Positions 1-9,391 are shown, counted from the first letter of the stretch. The stretch: 47,109 bases of DNA from Verrucomicrobiota bacterium (GCA_013820875.1 JACDHS010000020.1:1-47109), one strand, 5' to 3'. The notes: generated from the sequence alone by a model not told the origin. Translations and numbers: made by a program.

Positions 1-30
1 TAAGTCGTTGATCTGCAAGGGTCCAGTGGG

Positions 31-60
31 AGGTAAAAAATTGACGTCAATTTTCTACCT
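31..60. promoter_or_regulatory. 30-bp near-perfect palindrome upstream of the FN3 gene
   Basis: The inner 18 bases (37-54) form a perfect palindrome around TTGACGTCAA. The flanks AGGTAA and CTACCT extend it to 30 bp with one mismatched pair. It is AT-rich with no GC stem, so it looks like a dimeric protein operator rather than a terminator. It lies about 140 bp upstream of the first gene. The regulator is unknown. Confidence 0.5.
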
Positions 61-199
61 TATGCGAGGCACATCCCATTTGGCATAAAGTGTCCGTTGG
101 ATTCAGGAGCGACTTAACGCAGGTGAAAAGAAATAAAAACACCTTGTGTCGCAACGGAAGAAACGGTGCGTCCAGGACTGAATTTGAACAACAAAAACT

Positions 200-1108
200 A
201 TGCGTCAAAAAGCATACAACTCGGTGGCGGCATTGATCAATGCCGGCACCAAACTCAGCGCGGGAGCGGAAACCCACGCAACGTCTCTCGATCTTGTGGT
301 CGGGAGCAAGTCGGTGATCGACAGCGACCTCAATGGCTTGACCACAACAACCGCTGCACACCTCGCAGGCAAAAGCCTTCTGCGCAATCGCTGGACGGCG
401 TTGGAGCAGGCGACGAACGCGGCCTACGGGGTGGCCTTGAACATTCGAGACACGTTGAAGCGGGCGCTCGGCAGCAGCTATTCCTCAGCATGGGAAGGCA
501 CAGGTTTCAGCGCGTCGCTGATAATCAGTCGCAGCGTGGCTCGCCTCGAGAATCAGCTCCGTTCGTTGAAGGGCTACCTGGCCGATCATGCCGACCTCGA
601 AGTCCCGACCTTTGCAACCTCGGCGCTCGCAGACGCTGCCCTGGATGCATTAACCATAGCCAACACCGCTGTGACGGTGCAAAAAGGTGCCGTGAGAAGT
701 CTTCTCGCAGCACGGAAACTCAAGGAGAAAGCCATGCGCCAGAGGATTCGCGGTGTGGTGGAGGAACTCACCCGGGTGATCGGCGGACTGGATGGTCGCT
801 GGGATTCGTTTGGCCTGAACCAACCCGATCTGAAGCAGACTCCGCCCAGGCCGGTGAACGTCTCGGTGGCGGTGATCGGCAACAACGGGGTGGTCAAATG
901 GGACAAGGTCGCGCGGGCGTCGTATCACCGCGTTTGGGTGAAGATCGTTGGGGTGGATGAAGAGGCACTGCCGGCGGGCAATTCCACCGACAACAACTTC
1001 ACCTTCGAGAACCTGGCTCCGAACACGCAGTTCGAAGTAGCGGTTTCGGCGTTGAATAATGGCGGAGAAAGCGCCCGCAGTGCGGTGGTGGTGTTCCAGA
1101 CTGCGTAA
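200..1108 (+). CDS. Fibronectin type III domain protein, paralogue 1
   Basis: The protein is 302 residues. Roughly the first 205 are predicted mostly helical, with no signal peptide or membrane segment that I can see and no family I recognise. The last ~90 residues look like a fibronectin type III domain, with a conserved Trp (VVKWDKV), a Tyr (YHRVWVKI) and a C-terminal VAVSALNNGGES strand-turn typical of FN3. The ATG start follows an A-rich stretch with no clear Shine-Dalgarno. A paralogue with the same layout lies at 24201-25112 (shared SSAW/SQAW, SLI/SLRV, RVWVKIVGVD/RVWKKVIGVD). Each gene is followed by nearly the same GNRA-loop terminator. The FN3 domain suggests protein or carbohydrate binding, but function and location are not known. 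Very similar short genes are probably repeated elsewhere in the genome; this is inference. Confidence 0.8.
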   Translation: MRQKAYNSVAALINAGTKLSAGAETHATSLDLVVGSKSVIDSDLNGLTTTTAAHLAGKSLLRNRWTALEQATNAAYGVALNIRDTLKRALGSSYSSAWEGTGFSASLIISRSVARLENQLRSLKGYLADHADLEVPTFATSALADAALDALTIANTAVTVQKGAVRSLLAARKLKEKAMRQRIRGVVEELTRVIGGLDGRWDSFGLNQPDLKQTPPRPVNVSVAVIGNNGVVKWDKVARASYHRVWVKIVGVDEEALPAGNSTDNNFTFENLAPNTQFEVAVSALNNGGESARSAVVVFQTA

Positions 1109-1134
1109 GGCTGATCAGTCTTCGGCGAACCAAA

Positions 1135-1161
1135 GCCGCCCGGGAAACCGGGCGGCTCTTT
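1135..1161 (+). terminator. Rho-independent terminator of the first FN3 gene
   Basis: A perfect 9-bp GC stem (1135-1143 with 1148-1156) closes a GAAA tetraloop and is followed by TCTTTT. It starts 27 bp after the stop codon. Stem and loop nearly match the terminator after the paralogue at 25156. Confidence 0.9.
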
Positions 1162-1166
1162 TGTGG

Positions 1167-1204
1167 GGTTGAATGGTTGAATGGTTGAATGGTTGCATTG
1201 TTGC
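1167..1204. repeat. Short 8-bp tandem repeat (GGTTGAAT)n
   Basis: Three direct copies of GGTTGAAT are followed by degenerate copies (GGTTGCAT, TGTTGCAT), between the terminator and the helicase gene. This is simple-sequence DNA with no coding sign. Confidence 0.75.
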
Positions 1205-1298
1205 ATGGAGGGGGCCGGGCTGCGGCGTTGCGGAAATCCTTGAGGGCCACCCTAAATTCCTCATTTCGAATATCGCCAACTCAAAGTATCTTTTTTAA

Positions 1299-3818
1299 GT
1301 GCAATCCCTGGCCGGACAACTCGAAGACAAGCTTTCAGCCATGAGCCAGGTCACGGTCCCCGACCTGTGGCAACAGCAGGCCGTGGTCGCTTTGCGGGAA
1401 GGGAAGGATGTCGTGGTTCATGCTCCCACGGGTGCGGGAAAAACTCTGGTCTTTGAACTTTGGTCCAACCAGGGGAAAAATCGTGGGCAGGCAATTTACA
1501 CCGTTCCAACCCGTGCCCTCGCCAATGACAAGCTGGCAGAATGGCGCGCGCGGGGATGGGATGTCGGCATTGCGACAGGTGACCTTTCCGAAAACCTCGA
1601 TGCGCCGGTGATCGTTGCCACCCTGGAGACGCAAAAGAACCGGTTGATTCGGGGAGACGGTCCTTCCCTGCTGGTGATTGATGAATACCAGATGCTCGGC
1701 GATCAGGATCGCGGGTTGAATTACGAACTGGCGATCGCCCTCGCCCCGGCGCAAACCCAACTGCTCCTTCTCTCCGGCAGCGTGGCAAACCCGCATGACA
1801 TGGTGCGATGGCTGCATCGTCTCGGGCGCCAGGCGACTTTGGTCAAACACGAACTCCGCCCGGTGCCGCTGGAGGAGATTCACACTAACCAGATCAGTGT
1901 CCATGTGCCGAGCGAGATTCGCGGTTACTGGCCGCGTTTCGTGGCCAAATCTCTGGCGGAAGATCTCGGGCCGGTTCTCATTTTTTCTCCGCGCCGCCAT
2001 GGGACCGAACAACTCGCCGCCGAGATCGCTCGTTACCTGCCCAATCCCAATCCGTTGCAACTGAGCACCGAACAAAAATCATTGGTCGGCGATCACCTGG
2101 CGAAAATGTTGAAAAGCCGGATCGCTTATCATCACAGCGGATTGAGTTACGGCGCGCGAGCCGGCGTGATCGAACCTCTCGCCAAGGCCGGTCAATTGCG
2201 GGTGGTGGTGGCAACGATGGGGCTGGCGGCGGGAATCAATTTTTCTCTTCGCAGCGTCGCTCTTGCTGGCGACTCGTATCGCCGCGATTACAAGGAACAG
2301 CCGCTTCGCGCCGATGAGATATTGCAGATGTTTGGGCGGGCGGGGCGCCGTGGTTTGGATGAAATCGGCTATGTTCTGATTGCTGCCAATCAGATTCGAT
2401 TGATCGATGCTCACGCAGCCCAGCTATCGCGGAGCAGCGCGGTGGATTGGGGCGCATTGCTCGGGCTGATGGCGGTTGCGGCAGAGAACGAGCGGGAACC
2501 GTTTGCCGAAGCAGTCCATGTTCAATCGCGATTGTTCACCGTTAAGACCGTCCATCTTGGTGTGGAGGAATCATTAAAGCATCCGAATGTCCCGTGTGGA
2601 TTAATGACCGATGCCGAACGCGCCCGTCATGTGCGGCATCGCGTTCGCCAAATGTTAAACAGCCAGGGTGAATGGGAGAATTATCCGAAACCGCAAGAGG
2701 TTCCGCTTGGCCAGATTAAGTTTCCGGTTCAAACGAAAGCCGAAGTCCCCGGTGCTGCTGCGGACGTAAACCCTTTCGCACTGCGGCCGGCGCTTTCGAT
2801 TGCGGACGTCATCGAGAAGATTGGGCACGGTTTGCTCGCAGTCATTTCCGAAGATGAAAATGGAAAGATCTACGGTCGGGGCCTGACCGTCGCTGACAAA
2901 CTGAATGACAACCGGATCCTCCTCGCGAAGTGGGTGCGCAAAGTGGTGAATTGGAACAACCGCCAGGCCACCGTGGAACAATGGGAAACCAAAATCATTC
3001 CGTTGCTGCAAAACAAACTGGCGCAACAAAAGACACCCGTCGTGCGGTTCATTTCGGATCAGCACAAAATCATAGCGCATGTCAGTCTTGCGGAGACCGC
3101 TATGCGCGTGCCGATGGATTCACATGGTGTCGCTTTGTGGAAGCCGTTCGAACGCGAAGTGTTACCACCCGACTGCGCCAGTTGTTCGCTCGTTCCCATC
3201 TGCAAACAGTTGTCGGCCGCGACCGGAACGGCGTTGCTCTGGCGAAGGTTAGGGTTGGTGGATGCCGCCGGTGTTCCGACATTGCGCGGTCGCATTGTTA
3301 GCTTTTTTCAACAAGGCGATGGACTCGCAGTAGCGGCCGCACTCGAAGATGAAACGTATCCGCTTGATGAATTGATCTATGATTTGGCGAACCTCGATGC
3401 CGGGTTCCGGTTTTGCGGTGAAGAGAATCGCTGGGCAGGTCGGCTCGCTTATTCGTGCCAGAAAACGTTCGGGGTCCAATCCATTCCTGGTTACCTCGAA
3501 GCGGGCGTGCCGCCGAAATATGGTTCTGGCGCAGAAGTCGTCGTGGCCGGGGTGCATAAGAATCCATTGAGCAAACACGGATGGATCACGGAAATTCTCG
3601 GGGCAGGCGACATCGACCGGATCATCATCGAGTGGCGTAGTCTAATGCGGCAGATTTCACATGCGCCCGATTTGGAATGGTCCCGCTGGATGGATTTGAA
3701 GCAGCGGGCCAAATTGATTCTGAACGAAACCGAATCACCAACGCTCACTGAGCTTCCACCTTTGGAATACAATCAAACCCGACGCGTGAATCATCATCTG
3801 ATTTTGCGACGCCATTGA
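1299..3818 (+). CDS. Ski2-like DEAD/DEAH superfamily 2 helicase
   Basis: This ATP-dependent nucleic-acid helicase is 839 residues with both RecA-like domains. Visible motifs are motif I APTGAGKT (42-49), motif Ia region TVPTRALANDKL, motif II DEYQ (128-131), motif III SGS, the HHSGL segment, motif V TMGLAAGINF and motif VI QMFGRAGRRG (about 343-352). The HHSG and GINF motifs place it with Ski2/Hel308-like enzymes rather than RecQ or UvrD. Motif II reads DEYQ instead of the usual DEVH/DEAH. The C-terminal half is not recognised but carries a Cys cluster, C626-x2-C629-x5-C635, which could bind zinc or an iron-sulfur cluster. The GTG start at 1299 gives the longest frame. The in-frame ATG at 1341 would remove 14 residues and keep motif I; neither start has a good Shine-Dalgarno. 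The gene converges on the kinase gene through a shared terminator. Its role in DNA repair or RNA metabolism cannot be decided. Confidence 0.9.
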   Translation: MQSLAGQLEDKLSAMSQVTVPDLWQQQAVVALREGKDVVVHAPTGAGKTLVFELWSNQGKNRGQAIYTVPTRALANDKLAEWRARGWDVGIATGDLSENLDAPVIVATLETQKNRLIRGDGPSLLVIDEYQMLGDQDRGLNYELAIALAPAQTQLLLLSGSVANPHDMVRWLHRLGRQATLVKHELRPVPLEEIHTNQISVHVPSEIRGYWPRFVAKSLAEDLGPVLIFSPRRHGTEQLAAEIARYLPNPNPLQLSTEQKSLVGDHLAKMLKSRIAYHHSGLSYGARAGVIEPLAKAGQLRVVVATMGLAAGINFSLRSVALAGDSYRRDYKEQPLRADEILQMFGRAGRRGLDEIGYVLIAANQIRLIDAHAAQLSRSSAVDWGALLGLMAVAAENEREPFAEAVHVQSRLFTVKTVHLGVEESLKHPNVPCGLMTDAERARHVRHRVRQMLNSQGEWENYPKPQEVPLGQIKFPVQTKAEVPGAAADVNPFALRPALSIADVIEKIGHGLLAVISEDENGKIYGRGLTVADKLNDNRILLAKWVRKVVNWNNRQATVEQWETKIIPLLQNKLAQQKTPVVRFISDQHKIIAHVSLAETAMRVPMDSHGVALWKPFEREVLPPDCASCSLVPICKQLSAATGTALLWRRLGLVDAAGVPTLRGRIVSFFQQGDGLAVAAALEDETYPLDELIYDLANLDAGFRFCGEENRWAGRLAYSCQKTFGVQSIPGYLEAGVPPKYGSGAEVVVAGVHKNPLSKHGWITEILGAGDIDRIIIEWRSLMRQISHAPDLEWSRWMDLKQRAKLILNETESPTLTELPPLEYNQTRRVNHHLILRRH

Positions 3819-3835
3819 TCTGGGACGCCATAAAC

Positions 3836-3861
3836 AAAAGGACAGCCGAAGCTGTCCTTTT
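3836..3861. terminator. Bidirectional terminator between helicase and kinase genes
   Basis: AAAAGGACAGC and GCTGTCCTTTT are perfect inverted repeats (11 bp) around a CGAA loop. The stem has A/T runs on both sides, so it can end transcription from the convergent helicase and kinase genes. Confidence 0.9.
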
Positions 3862-3883
3862 TCTAAAGAGGTTTAGACCGGGA

Positions 3884-5809
3884 TTACTTCGAAAGCCGCT
3901 TAAGACGGATGTCCTTGAAATGAACGGTGTAGGGCTTGTAATCGATCATCAGTTCCAGTGCGAGCAGACCCGATTTGGCCAGTCTCTTTTCATTACTGTC
4001 CGTCATGTCTGCAACCACCTTGCCATTGATTTTATGCACGAACTGGTCACCTTGTGCGATGATTACGGCTTCGTTCCAATCATTCTTTTTGATCGCAGCG
4101 AGAATAACAGGCAGCGGCTCCAGATCGGCGATTTTCCTGATGCGATCATTGGAATTGAACAACTCCACCACAGTTTTCTGAGTGTAGGAAATCATTCCAA
4201 GCCGGTCTCGTGAGGTTAGCATCCCGGTATTATTACCGTCGCGCGTCATGCGATACTGATATCCACGGAGTTCGAACTGGTTGTATTTGCGTCCGCGATA
4301 AGTGACCGCGACAGTGGACTGCCTGTGGGCTCCCTCGTCCGGATCGAAACGGAACACCACCCGCAATTCGAAATCGCTCAATGGACCACCGTCCCAGACA
4401 AGAGAGCTCACTCGTTTGGCGTCAGCATTCAGAGTAGCAGTGATCGCCCCGTCTCTGACCGACCAAACGTCACTCTCACCCGTCCATCCGGTGAGATCGC
4501 GGCCATTGAAAATATCCTGGAAACCGGAATCTGAACGAGCAGCGAGCCGGGCGATTTCAGCCGCCTCGATTGCAGCGCGGCGCGTCTTGATCTCGTCAGC
4601 AGTTTCCTTTTCGGTGTCGATGGGAATTGCAGGCGTTCCGTCTGGAACGGTTTCCACCAAAGCGGAATTTTCTGCAGTCCGTGAAGAAGATTCGCCAATT
4701 GCCGCCGGGTCGGTCGGCGCTGAATCGCGCGAGACGAAAAAGAAAGCCCCGGCGCCGCCAATCACCACAACGGCCGCAACGACTGCGAGAATGCCGATGG
4801 ACGATTTTTTCCTGGGGGCCGACTGTCCACGACTAGCTACCGATTGTCCCTGCCACTTCGAGGGAACAACGATGTCCGTTTCTCTGTCAACGTATTCAAC
4901 ATTGGCCTGGGGTGCAGGAGCCGTTCTGGCTGGGATCATCCGGACGGGTTCCGGTTCGCTCATTTCAGCGAACTCAAGGCTCCTGGCAATTGTATCCACA
5001 TCCTGCGGACGCGCGCTGGCCTCTTTCGACAAGCAGGACATCACGATGGAACTCACGATCGGCGGAACACGATTGGAGATTTTCAAATGCGCCAGGCGAT
5101 CTTCGATTGTCGGCGGTTTGGTTCCCCGGATCTGCGGTAAAATGTCACCGCTATGAAAAGGAGGTGTGCTGGTGAGGAACTCGTAAACGGTTGTTCCAAG
5201 AGAATAAATATCGTCCGTGGTCTGCGGTTGACCTCCATCCACCTGTTGCGGACTGAGATAACGGAGCAAACCGCCGGCGCCGGTGGTGGGCGGGCCGCCA
5301 TACAGCGGATTATTTAATGTGCCTGCAATCCCCACGTCCAACAATTTCACTTGTCCGCTACGGTCCAGCATCAGGCTGGACGGCCTGATCGCACCCTGAA
5401 CCAGGCGGTTTTCATGGACAAACTGCAGCGCGGCGAAAATTTGTTTGAGCAACGGAGCCAGGAAGGTCCAGTTAAACACTTTATTCGGCTGCATCGTTTG
5501 CAGGGAGGCAAGGTTCATCCCTTCGATATACTCCAGACAAATGAAAGGGTCTTCCCCTGTTGCTTCGTAGAGTTCGTAAATGTTGGCGACGTTAGGATGG
5601 GACAAATCCTGGGCGATCCCAACCTGTGTTCGCAACTCCTCGAGTCCGCGTGGATCCTGGTATAACTCAGCCGGAAGGAACTTGAGAACCACTGGCTTGT
5701 TTTCGATTTCATCATGCGCCAGCCAGGCCATGGTGTTATCGCCGAGTTGTTTGTTGAGGATATAGCGGCCTGCCCCGACAGTTTGTCCGCTGACAAGAGT
5801 TACGTTCAT
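3884..5809 (-). CDS. Membrane-anchored protein kinase-like protein (probable pseudokinase) with C-terminal DUF1080 domain
   Basis: The protein is 641 residues. Residues ~15-280 have a Ser/Thr protein kinase fold: the beta-3 Lys (VLK, K43), an alpha-C Glu region (57-58), a DFG-equivalent DVG (158-160) and an APE-like segment SPQQ near 186. The catalytic loop that should read HRDxKPxN reads QGAIRPSS (138-145), so the catalytic Asp is Ala and the metal-binding Asn is Ser. The glycine loop (LGDNTMAW) is also degenerate. A single membrane span lies near 337-359, followed by an Ala/Glu-rich linker. Residues ~430-641 match the DUF1080 (3-keto-disaccharide hydrolase/LamG-like) fold: FQDIFNGRDLTGW, DFELRVVFRF, INGKVVADM. 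This layout puts the kinase domain inside and the sugar-binding-like domain outside, so it may be a sensor or scaffold. I chose ATG 5809 because the longer frame (to 5896) has no kinase homology before it. Confidence 0.9.
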   Translation of the reverse strand: MNVTLVSGQTVGAGRYILNKQLGDNTMAWLAHDEIENKPVVLKFLPAELYQDPRGLEELRTQVGIAQDLSHPNVANIYELYEATGEDPFICLEYIEGMNLASLQTMQPNKVFNWTFLAPLLKQIFAALQFVHENRLVQGAIRPSSLMLDRSGQVKLLDVGIAGTLNNPLYGGPPTTGAGGLLRYLSPQQVDGGQPQTTDDIYSLGTTVYEFLTSTPPFHSGDILPQIRGTKPPTIEDRLAHLKISNRVPPIVSSIVMSCLSKEASARPQDVDTIARSLEFAEMSEPEPVRMIPARTAPAPQANVEYVDRETDIVVPSKWQGQSVASRGQSAPRKKSSIGILAVVAAVVVIGGAGAFFFVSRDSAPTDPAAIGESSSRTAENSALVETVPDGTPAIPIDTEKETADEIKTRRAAIEAAEIARLAARSDSGFQDIFNGRDLTGWTGESDVWSVRDGAITATLNADAKRVSSLVWDGGPLSDFELRVVFRFDPDEGAHRQSTVAVTYRGRKYNQFELRGYQYRMTRDGNNTGMLTSRDRLGMISYTQKTVVELFNSNDRIRKIADLEPLPVILAAIKKNDWNEAVIIAQGDQFVHKINGKVVADMTDSNEKRLAKSGLLALELMIDYKPYTVHFKDIRLKRLSK

Positions 5810-6047
5810 GTTTGGTCTGGTCCGCGCATCGCGCCCGAGGGCGGGCGAGTTCTGGCGGCAAAGAGTGTAAGTAGGGGAAGGAGAGCCAAAAGACAAGCTT
5901 TTATGGCTCCGCGATAGGTTGTCGGGGCGAAGCCTGGAACGGTTATATAGAAAGGTTTACACTCATGCGCGCCGCAACAAGTTTGCGGTATAACGAGCTA
6001 TCCAGTGCATCCCGGAAAAACAGCCAGAGTGTGATAAGTTAAAATGA

Positions 6048-6266
6048 GTGAAAAAGAGGTATTACGAGATCCGGGTAAACTCAGCCGATTTGCCGGTGAA
6101 TCGGCGGGTGGTGCATGTCGTAACCTGGAACGAGGAATCTCCCCTTAACCGGGCCGTGGCAGAAGGTTTGCTCGAGCGAGATCATCTTCCGAAAGTTAGT
6201 ATCAGGGAGTTGTCAGTGGATGAATGTCTGCAAGCCTGGAACCGCTCGAAATGGCGCAAACAATAG
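6048..6266 (+). CDS. Small hypothetical protein
   Basis: A 72-residue ORF starts with GTG; a TGA immediately before it fixes the frame. The product is charged, without membrane segment or signal, and begins MKKRYYEIRVNSADLP. No family is recognised. It is read away from the kinase gene and converges on the histidine kinase gene, 23 bp apart. Amino-acid composition looks like a real small protein, but there is no clear Shine-Dalgarno. Confidence 0.45.
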   Translation: MKKRYYEIRVNSADLPVNRRVVHVVTWNEESPLNRAVAEGLLERDHLPKVSIRELSVDECLQAWNRSKWRKQ

Positions 6267-6289
6267 TGTTCGCCCGGAGAAATCTGCAT

Positions 6290-9200
6290 TCAATAAGGTT
6301 TCTCAGGTTCACCCCGACGGGCCAATTCTATCCAAAAACAACTGCCTTTGCCGAAGGTGGATTCGACGCCTGCCTTGCCGTTCATCCTTTCGGCACCCTT
6401 CTGCACGATGGCCAGCCCGATGCCTGTTCCCGGAAAGACTTCCACTGAGTGCAAACGTTCGAAGATTCGGAAAATGCGTTCGTGATATTCGGGTTTGATC
6501 CCAATGCCGTTGTCCTGGACGTAAATTCGAATCGAACTCCCGCGTTCTTCCGTCCAGATGTTGATCTGCGGGATGGTGTTGGCGTCCACAAATTTAAGGG
6601 CGTTTCCCACAAGATTTGAGAATATTTGATGCAGGATGGTGTTGTTCGCCCATACCGAACCGAGCGGATGTTTGACGTCGATTTTCGCCTGCCGCGCCTC
6701 GAATTCACTGGTGAAATTTTCGAGAATCCGGTTGAACACGGCATCGAGCTTTACCTGCTCCAGGGGGATGTCCTTGTGGCTCAGTTGGCCATAGATCAGA
6801 AGATCCTGGATCAGTTGATCCATCCGTTCGACTGCATCCTCGATCCGCTCTGCATACTCGCATCCCGTCTCGTCCAGGTTGGGTTTGTAATCTTCAACCA
6901 GCGCCTGCGTGAACCCGCGGATCGCCCGAATCGGCGCACGCAGATCATGTGCGATGCTGTAGTTGTAACTTTCCATGGACTTGATCATCTCCTGCAGCTT
7001 TGCCGTCCGCTGATCCACCAACATGGCCAATTCGCGTTCCCGTTGTCGATGGTTGCGCACGCGCATGAAATGAATACCGGTTCCGCCAGCCAGAATCCCC
7101 GCAAAGCAGAGCGCGAAGAACAGCGAACTTTGATAAAAATGTCGCGACAACGTGAATGCAAAAGTGGCGGGGGTCTCGTTCCACACCCCGTCATTGTTGC
7201 AGGCTTTGACATGGAATTTGTAATCACCGGGAGCCAAATGCAAAAACCGAGCCACGCGTTTCGTGTCGGCGTCTTCCCACACTGTGTCCGCTCCTTCCAA
7301 CCAATATCTGAACCGCACCTTCTCGGGCGCTTGAAAACTCAGCGCGGAATATCGGAATTCCACCTGCTTGCTGCCGGGGGTCAGTCGGATATTGGTTTTG
7401 TTGGTGACGGACGTTCCATCCACGATCATTTCTTCGATGACAACAGGGGGGGGCAATTTGTTGACTGAAATATCTTTCGGATTGAACAGAACGATTCCCT
7501 GCATGGTGGGAAAACAGATCCGTCCATCGCTCAACTTCCAACCGGCTGGTTGGGCGATGCCATTACACTGCGCGCGGCGCATGCCGTCCCGGCGACTGTA
7601 AAAAGCAAAATGCACTTCGGGAACTTTCCCATGCGCGTAATCGTTCAGCCCTTTCTTGTCGGCGCGGTAAACGCCACTGCGCGTGGAAAACCACAAGTAA
7701 CCGTAATCATCCTCCAGGATATGCAGGATGGATTCGCGAAACGGCCCGTCTGGTGTGTTGAACGAAGTGAATTCTCCGACCGTTTGCATGCGATTCAATC
7801 CTGCTTCGGTGCCGATCCAAAGAACCCCGTCGCTGTCTGCAAACAACGCGTTCACGCGATCGCTGCAAAGACCATCGGCCTGCTTGTAGGCTCTGAATTT
7901 TCCAAAACGCCATTGGGTCAGGCCGCTTAACGAGGCGAACCAAACGTTTTTGTCGCTGTCTTCAATGATCGCCTTGGTTGTGTTCCGTGGAAAATTCGGC
8001 TCGTGGACCAGCGCATTGCTTAAGAAGCGGCTTACCCCAAGGTTATGGCCCACCCAAAGGTTGGTCTGGCTGTCTTCGAAAATGACCCGGATTGTATTGG
8101 CTGGAGCATCGTGTCCCAGAAATTGGGTAAAAACACCCTCTTTGTAGCGGCTCATACCGCTCCCATCCGTCCCGATCCACAGGGTATTTTCACGATCCCG
8201 ATGCAGGGCAAGAATGTAATCGCTGGTCAGTTCACCGTCGCGACCCGGCCAGTTTTCCACGGTATTGCTGCGGAGAATTGCCAGGCCACCGCCGTAAGTG
8301 CCCACCCAAAGCGTGCCCGGTTCGGTTTCATACACCAGCGTTGCGACATTATGAGGAAGGCCGTCTTCCATTCTGATGCTGGCGAACTTGGCGGTCTGCA
8401 ACCGGTTTAGTCCCAGGTTGGTTCCCACCCAGAGATTGCCTTCGCGATCTTCGAAAACTGTATAAACAAATGTAATCCCCTCAAAATCTTCAGCCATGCT
8501 GCGGAGAGGCACCGTTTCAAAATGGCCATTCAAATATTTCTGCAAACCGCCCTGTGTACCGATCCAAATCTGCCCGGAGCGATCTTCATATACCGATCGA
8601 ACGACATTATGGAGAAGCCCGTCAGCGACGGTGAAATGCTTCGGTATCCCGTGCTCCACCCGGGTCAAACCAGCGCCTGTGCCGACCCAAAGAACCCCCT
8701 TGGAATCCGCGCATAGCGCCATGATCGCATCATTCACCAGCAGGTTTGCGGTGGTGAATGATTCAAACTTTTCTCCATCAAAGCTGCTCAATCCTTTAGC
8801 GGTGCCGATCCATATCTTTCCTGATTTATCTTCTGCTATCGCACGCACTGCTTCCACAATCAGTCCCGGCTGAGGTTGGAGCGGGACGAACCTGCCAGAT
8901 TGGAACCGCGCAACACCACCGGCCGTGCCGACCCAAAGAGTTCCTTTGCTATCCTCCAGCAGTGACAACACATAATCATGAGGAAGACCATTTTTGACCG
9001 TGTAATGGTGCGTCACTCCTTGATGAACGCGAATCACCCCCCCGTTCACACTGGACGACCAGATGCTGTCATCCCTGGTCCATAAAGTGGCAACCAACCA
9101 GCGCTGAACATTTTCGGACGTTTGTTTCAGTTCGGAAGACTTGAACTGCACCCCGTCGAATTGCACCAGGCCATCATCCGTGCCGAGCCACAGGTAACCG

Positions 9201-9391
9201 GTGCGATCCTGTGTCACCGCCCGGATCACAGGGTTTTGCAAGCCATCTTCAGTGCGCCAGATTTGATGGATATACGGGTTCTTGTCAGCGAGGGAGGCAT
9301 GAGAGACACACACGAAAAGGCAAACGACGGCAAAAACTTTAAGGAGGCTTACCCGAGCCGACGAGGACTTGTCGTAGGTTAAACTCCGCAT
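6290..9391 (-). CDS. Two-component sensor histidine kinase with periplasmic propeller repeats
   Basis: The protein is 1033 residues. A signal sequence or anchor (about 16-36) is followed by roughly 600 residues of two-component-regulator-propeller (Reg_prop) repeats, recognisable by the recurring LWIGT/LWVGT and EDRSGNLWVGT patterns that build a pair of seven-blade propellers. A Y_Y_Y-type beta-sandwich (about 660-750, FRYWLEGADTVWED) comes next, then a membrane segment SSLFFALCFAGILAGG near 765. The cytoplasmic part has a HisKA domain with phospho-acceptor His815 (SIAHDLRAP) and a HATPase domain: N box with Asn930 (SNLVGNALK), G1 DNGIGI (960-965) and G2 GTGIGLAIV near 988. No receiver domain is present and no response regulator lies next to it. 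In this family the periplasmic part senses a sugar or polymer fragment, but the ligand here is unknown. All catalytic motifs are intact. Confidence 0.95.
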   Translation of the reverse strand: MRSLTYDKSSSARVSLLKVFAVVCLFVCVSHASLADKNPYIHQIWRTEDGLQNPVIRAVTQDRTGYLWLGTDDGLVQFDGVQFKSSELKQTSENVQRWLVATLWTRDDSIWSSSVNGGVIRVHQGVTHHYTVKNGLPHDYVLSLLEDSKGTLWVGTAGGVARFQSGRFVPLQPQPGLIVEAVRAIAEDKSGKIWIGTAKGLSSFDGEKFESFTTANLLVNDAIMALCADSKGVLWVGTGAGLTRVEHGIPKHFTVADGLLHNVVRSVYEDRSGQIWIGTQGGLQKYLNGHFETVPLRSMAEDFEGITFVYTVFEDREGNLWVGTNLGLNRLQTAKFASIRMEDGLPHNVATLVYETEPGTLWVGTYGGGLAILRSNTVENWPGRDGELTSDYILALHRDRENTLWIGTDGSGMSRYKEGVFTQFLGHDAPANTIRVIFEDSQTNLWVGHNLGVSRFLSNALVHEPNFPRNTTKAIIEDSDKNVWFASLSGLTQWRFGKFRAYKQADGLCSDRVNALFADSDGVLWIGTEAGLNRMQTVGEFTSFNTPDGPFRESILHILEDDYGYLWFSTRSGVYRADKKGLNDYAHGKVPEVHFAFYSRRDGMRRAQCNGIAQPAGWKLSDGRICFPTMQGIVLFNPKDISVNKLPPPVVIEEMIVDGTSVTNKTNIRLTPGSKQVEFRYSALSFQAPEKVRFRYWLEGADTVWEDADTKRVARFLHLAPGDYKFHVKACNNDGVWNETPATFAFTLSRHFYQSSLFFALCFAGILAGGTGIHFMRVRNHRQRERELAMLVDQRTAKLQEMIKSMESYNYSIAHDLRAPIRAIRGFTQALVEDYKPNLDETGCEYAERIEDAVERMDQLIQDLLIYGQLSHKDIPLEQVKLDAVFNRILENFTSEFEARQAKIDVKHPLGSVWANNTILHQIFSNLVGNALKFVDANTIPQINIWTEERGSSIRIYVQDNGIGIKPEYHERIFRIFERLHSVEVFPGTGIGLAIVQKGAERMNGKAGVESTFGKGSCFWIELARRGEPEKPY

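Noticed and set aside
166-960. 264-residue ORF overlapping the first FN3 gene in another frame.
   Set aside because: Arg/Gly-rich shadow with no homology; the FN3 frame has a clear domain and a paralogue.
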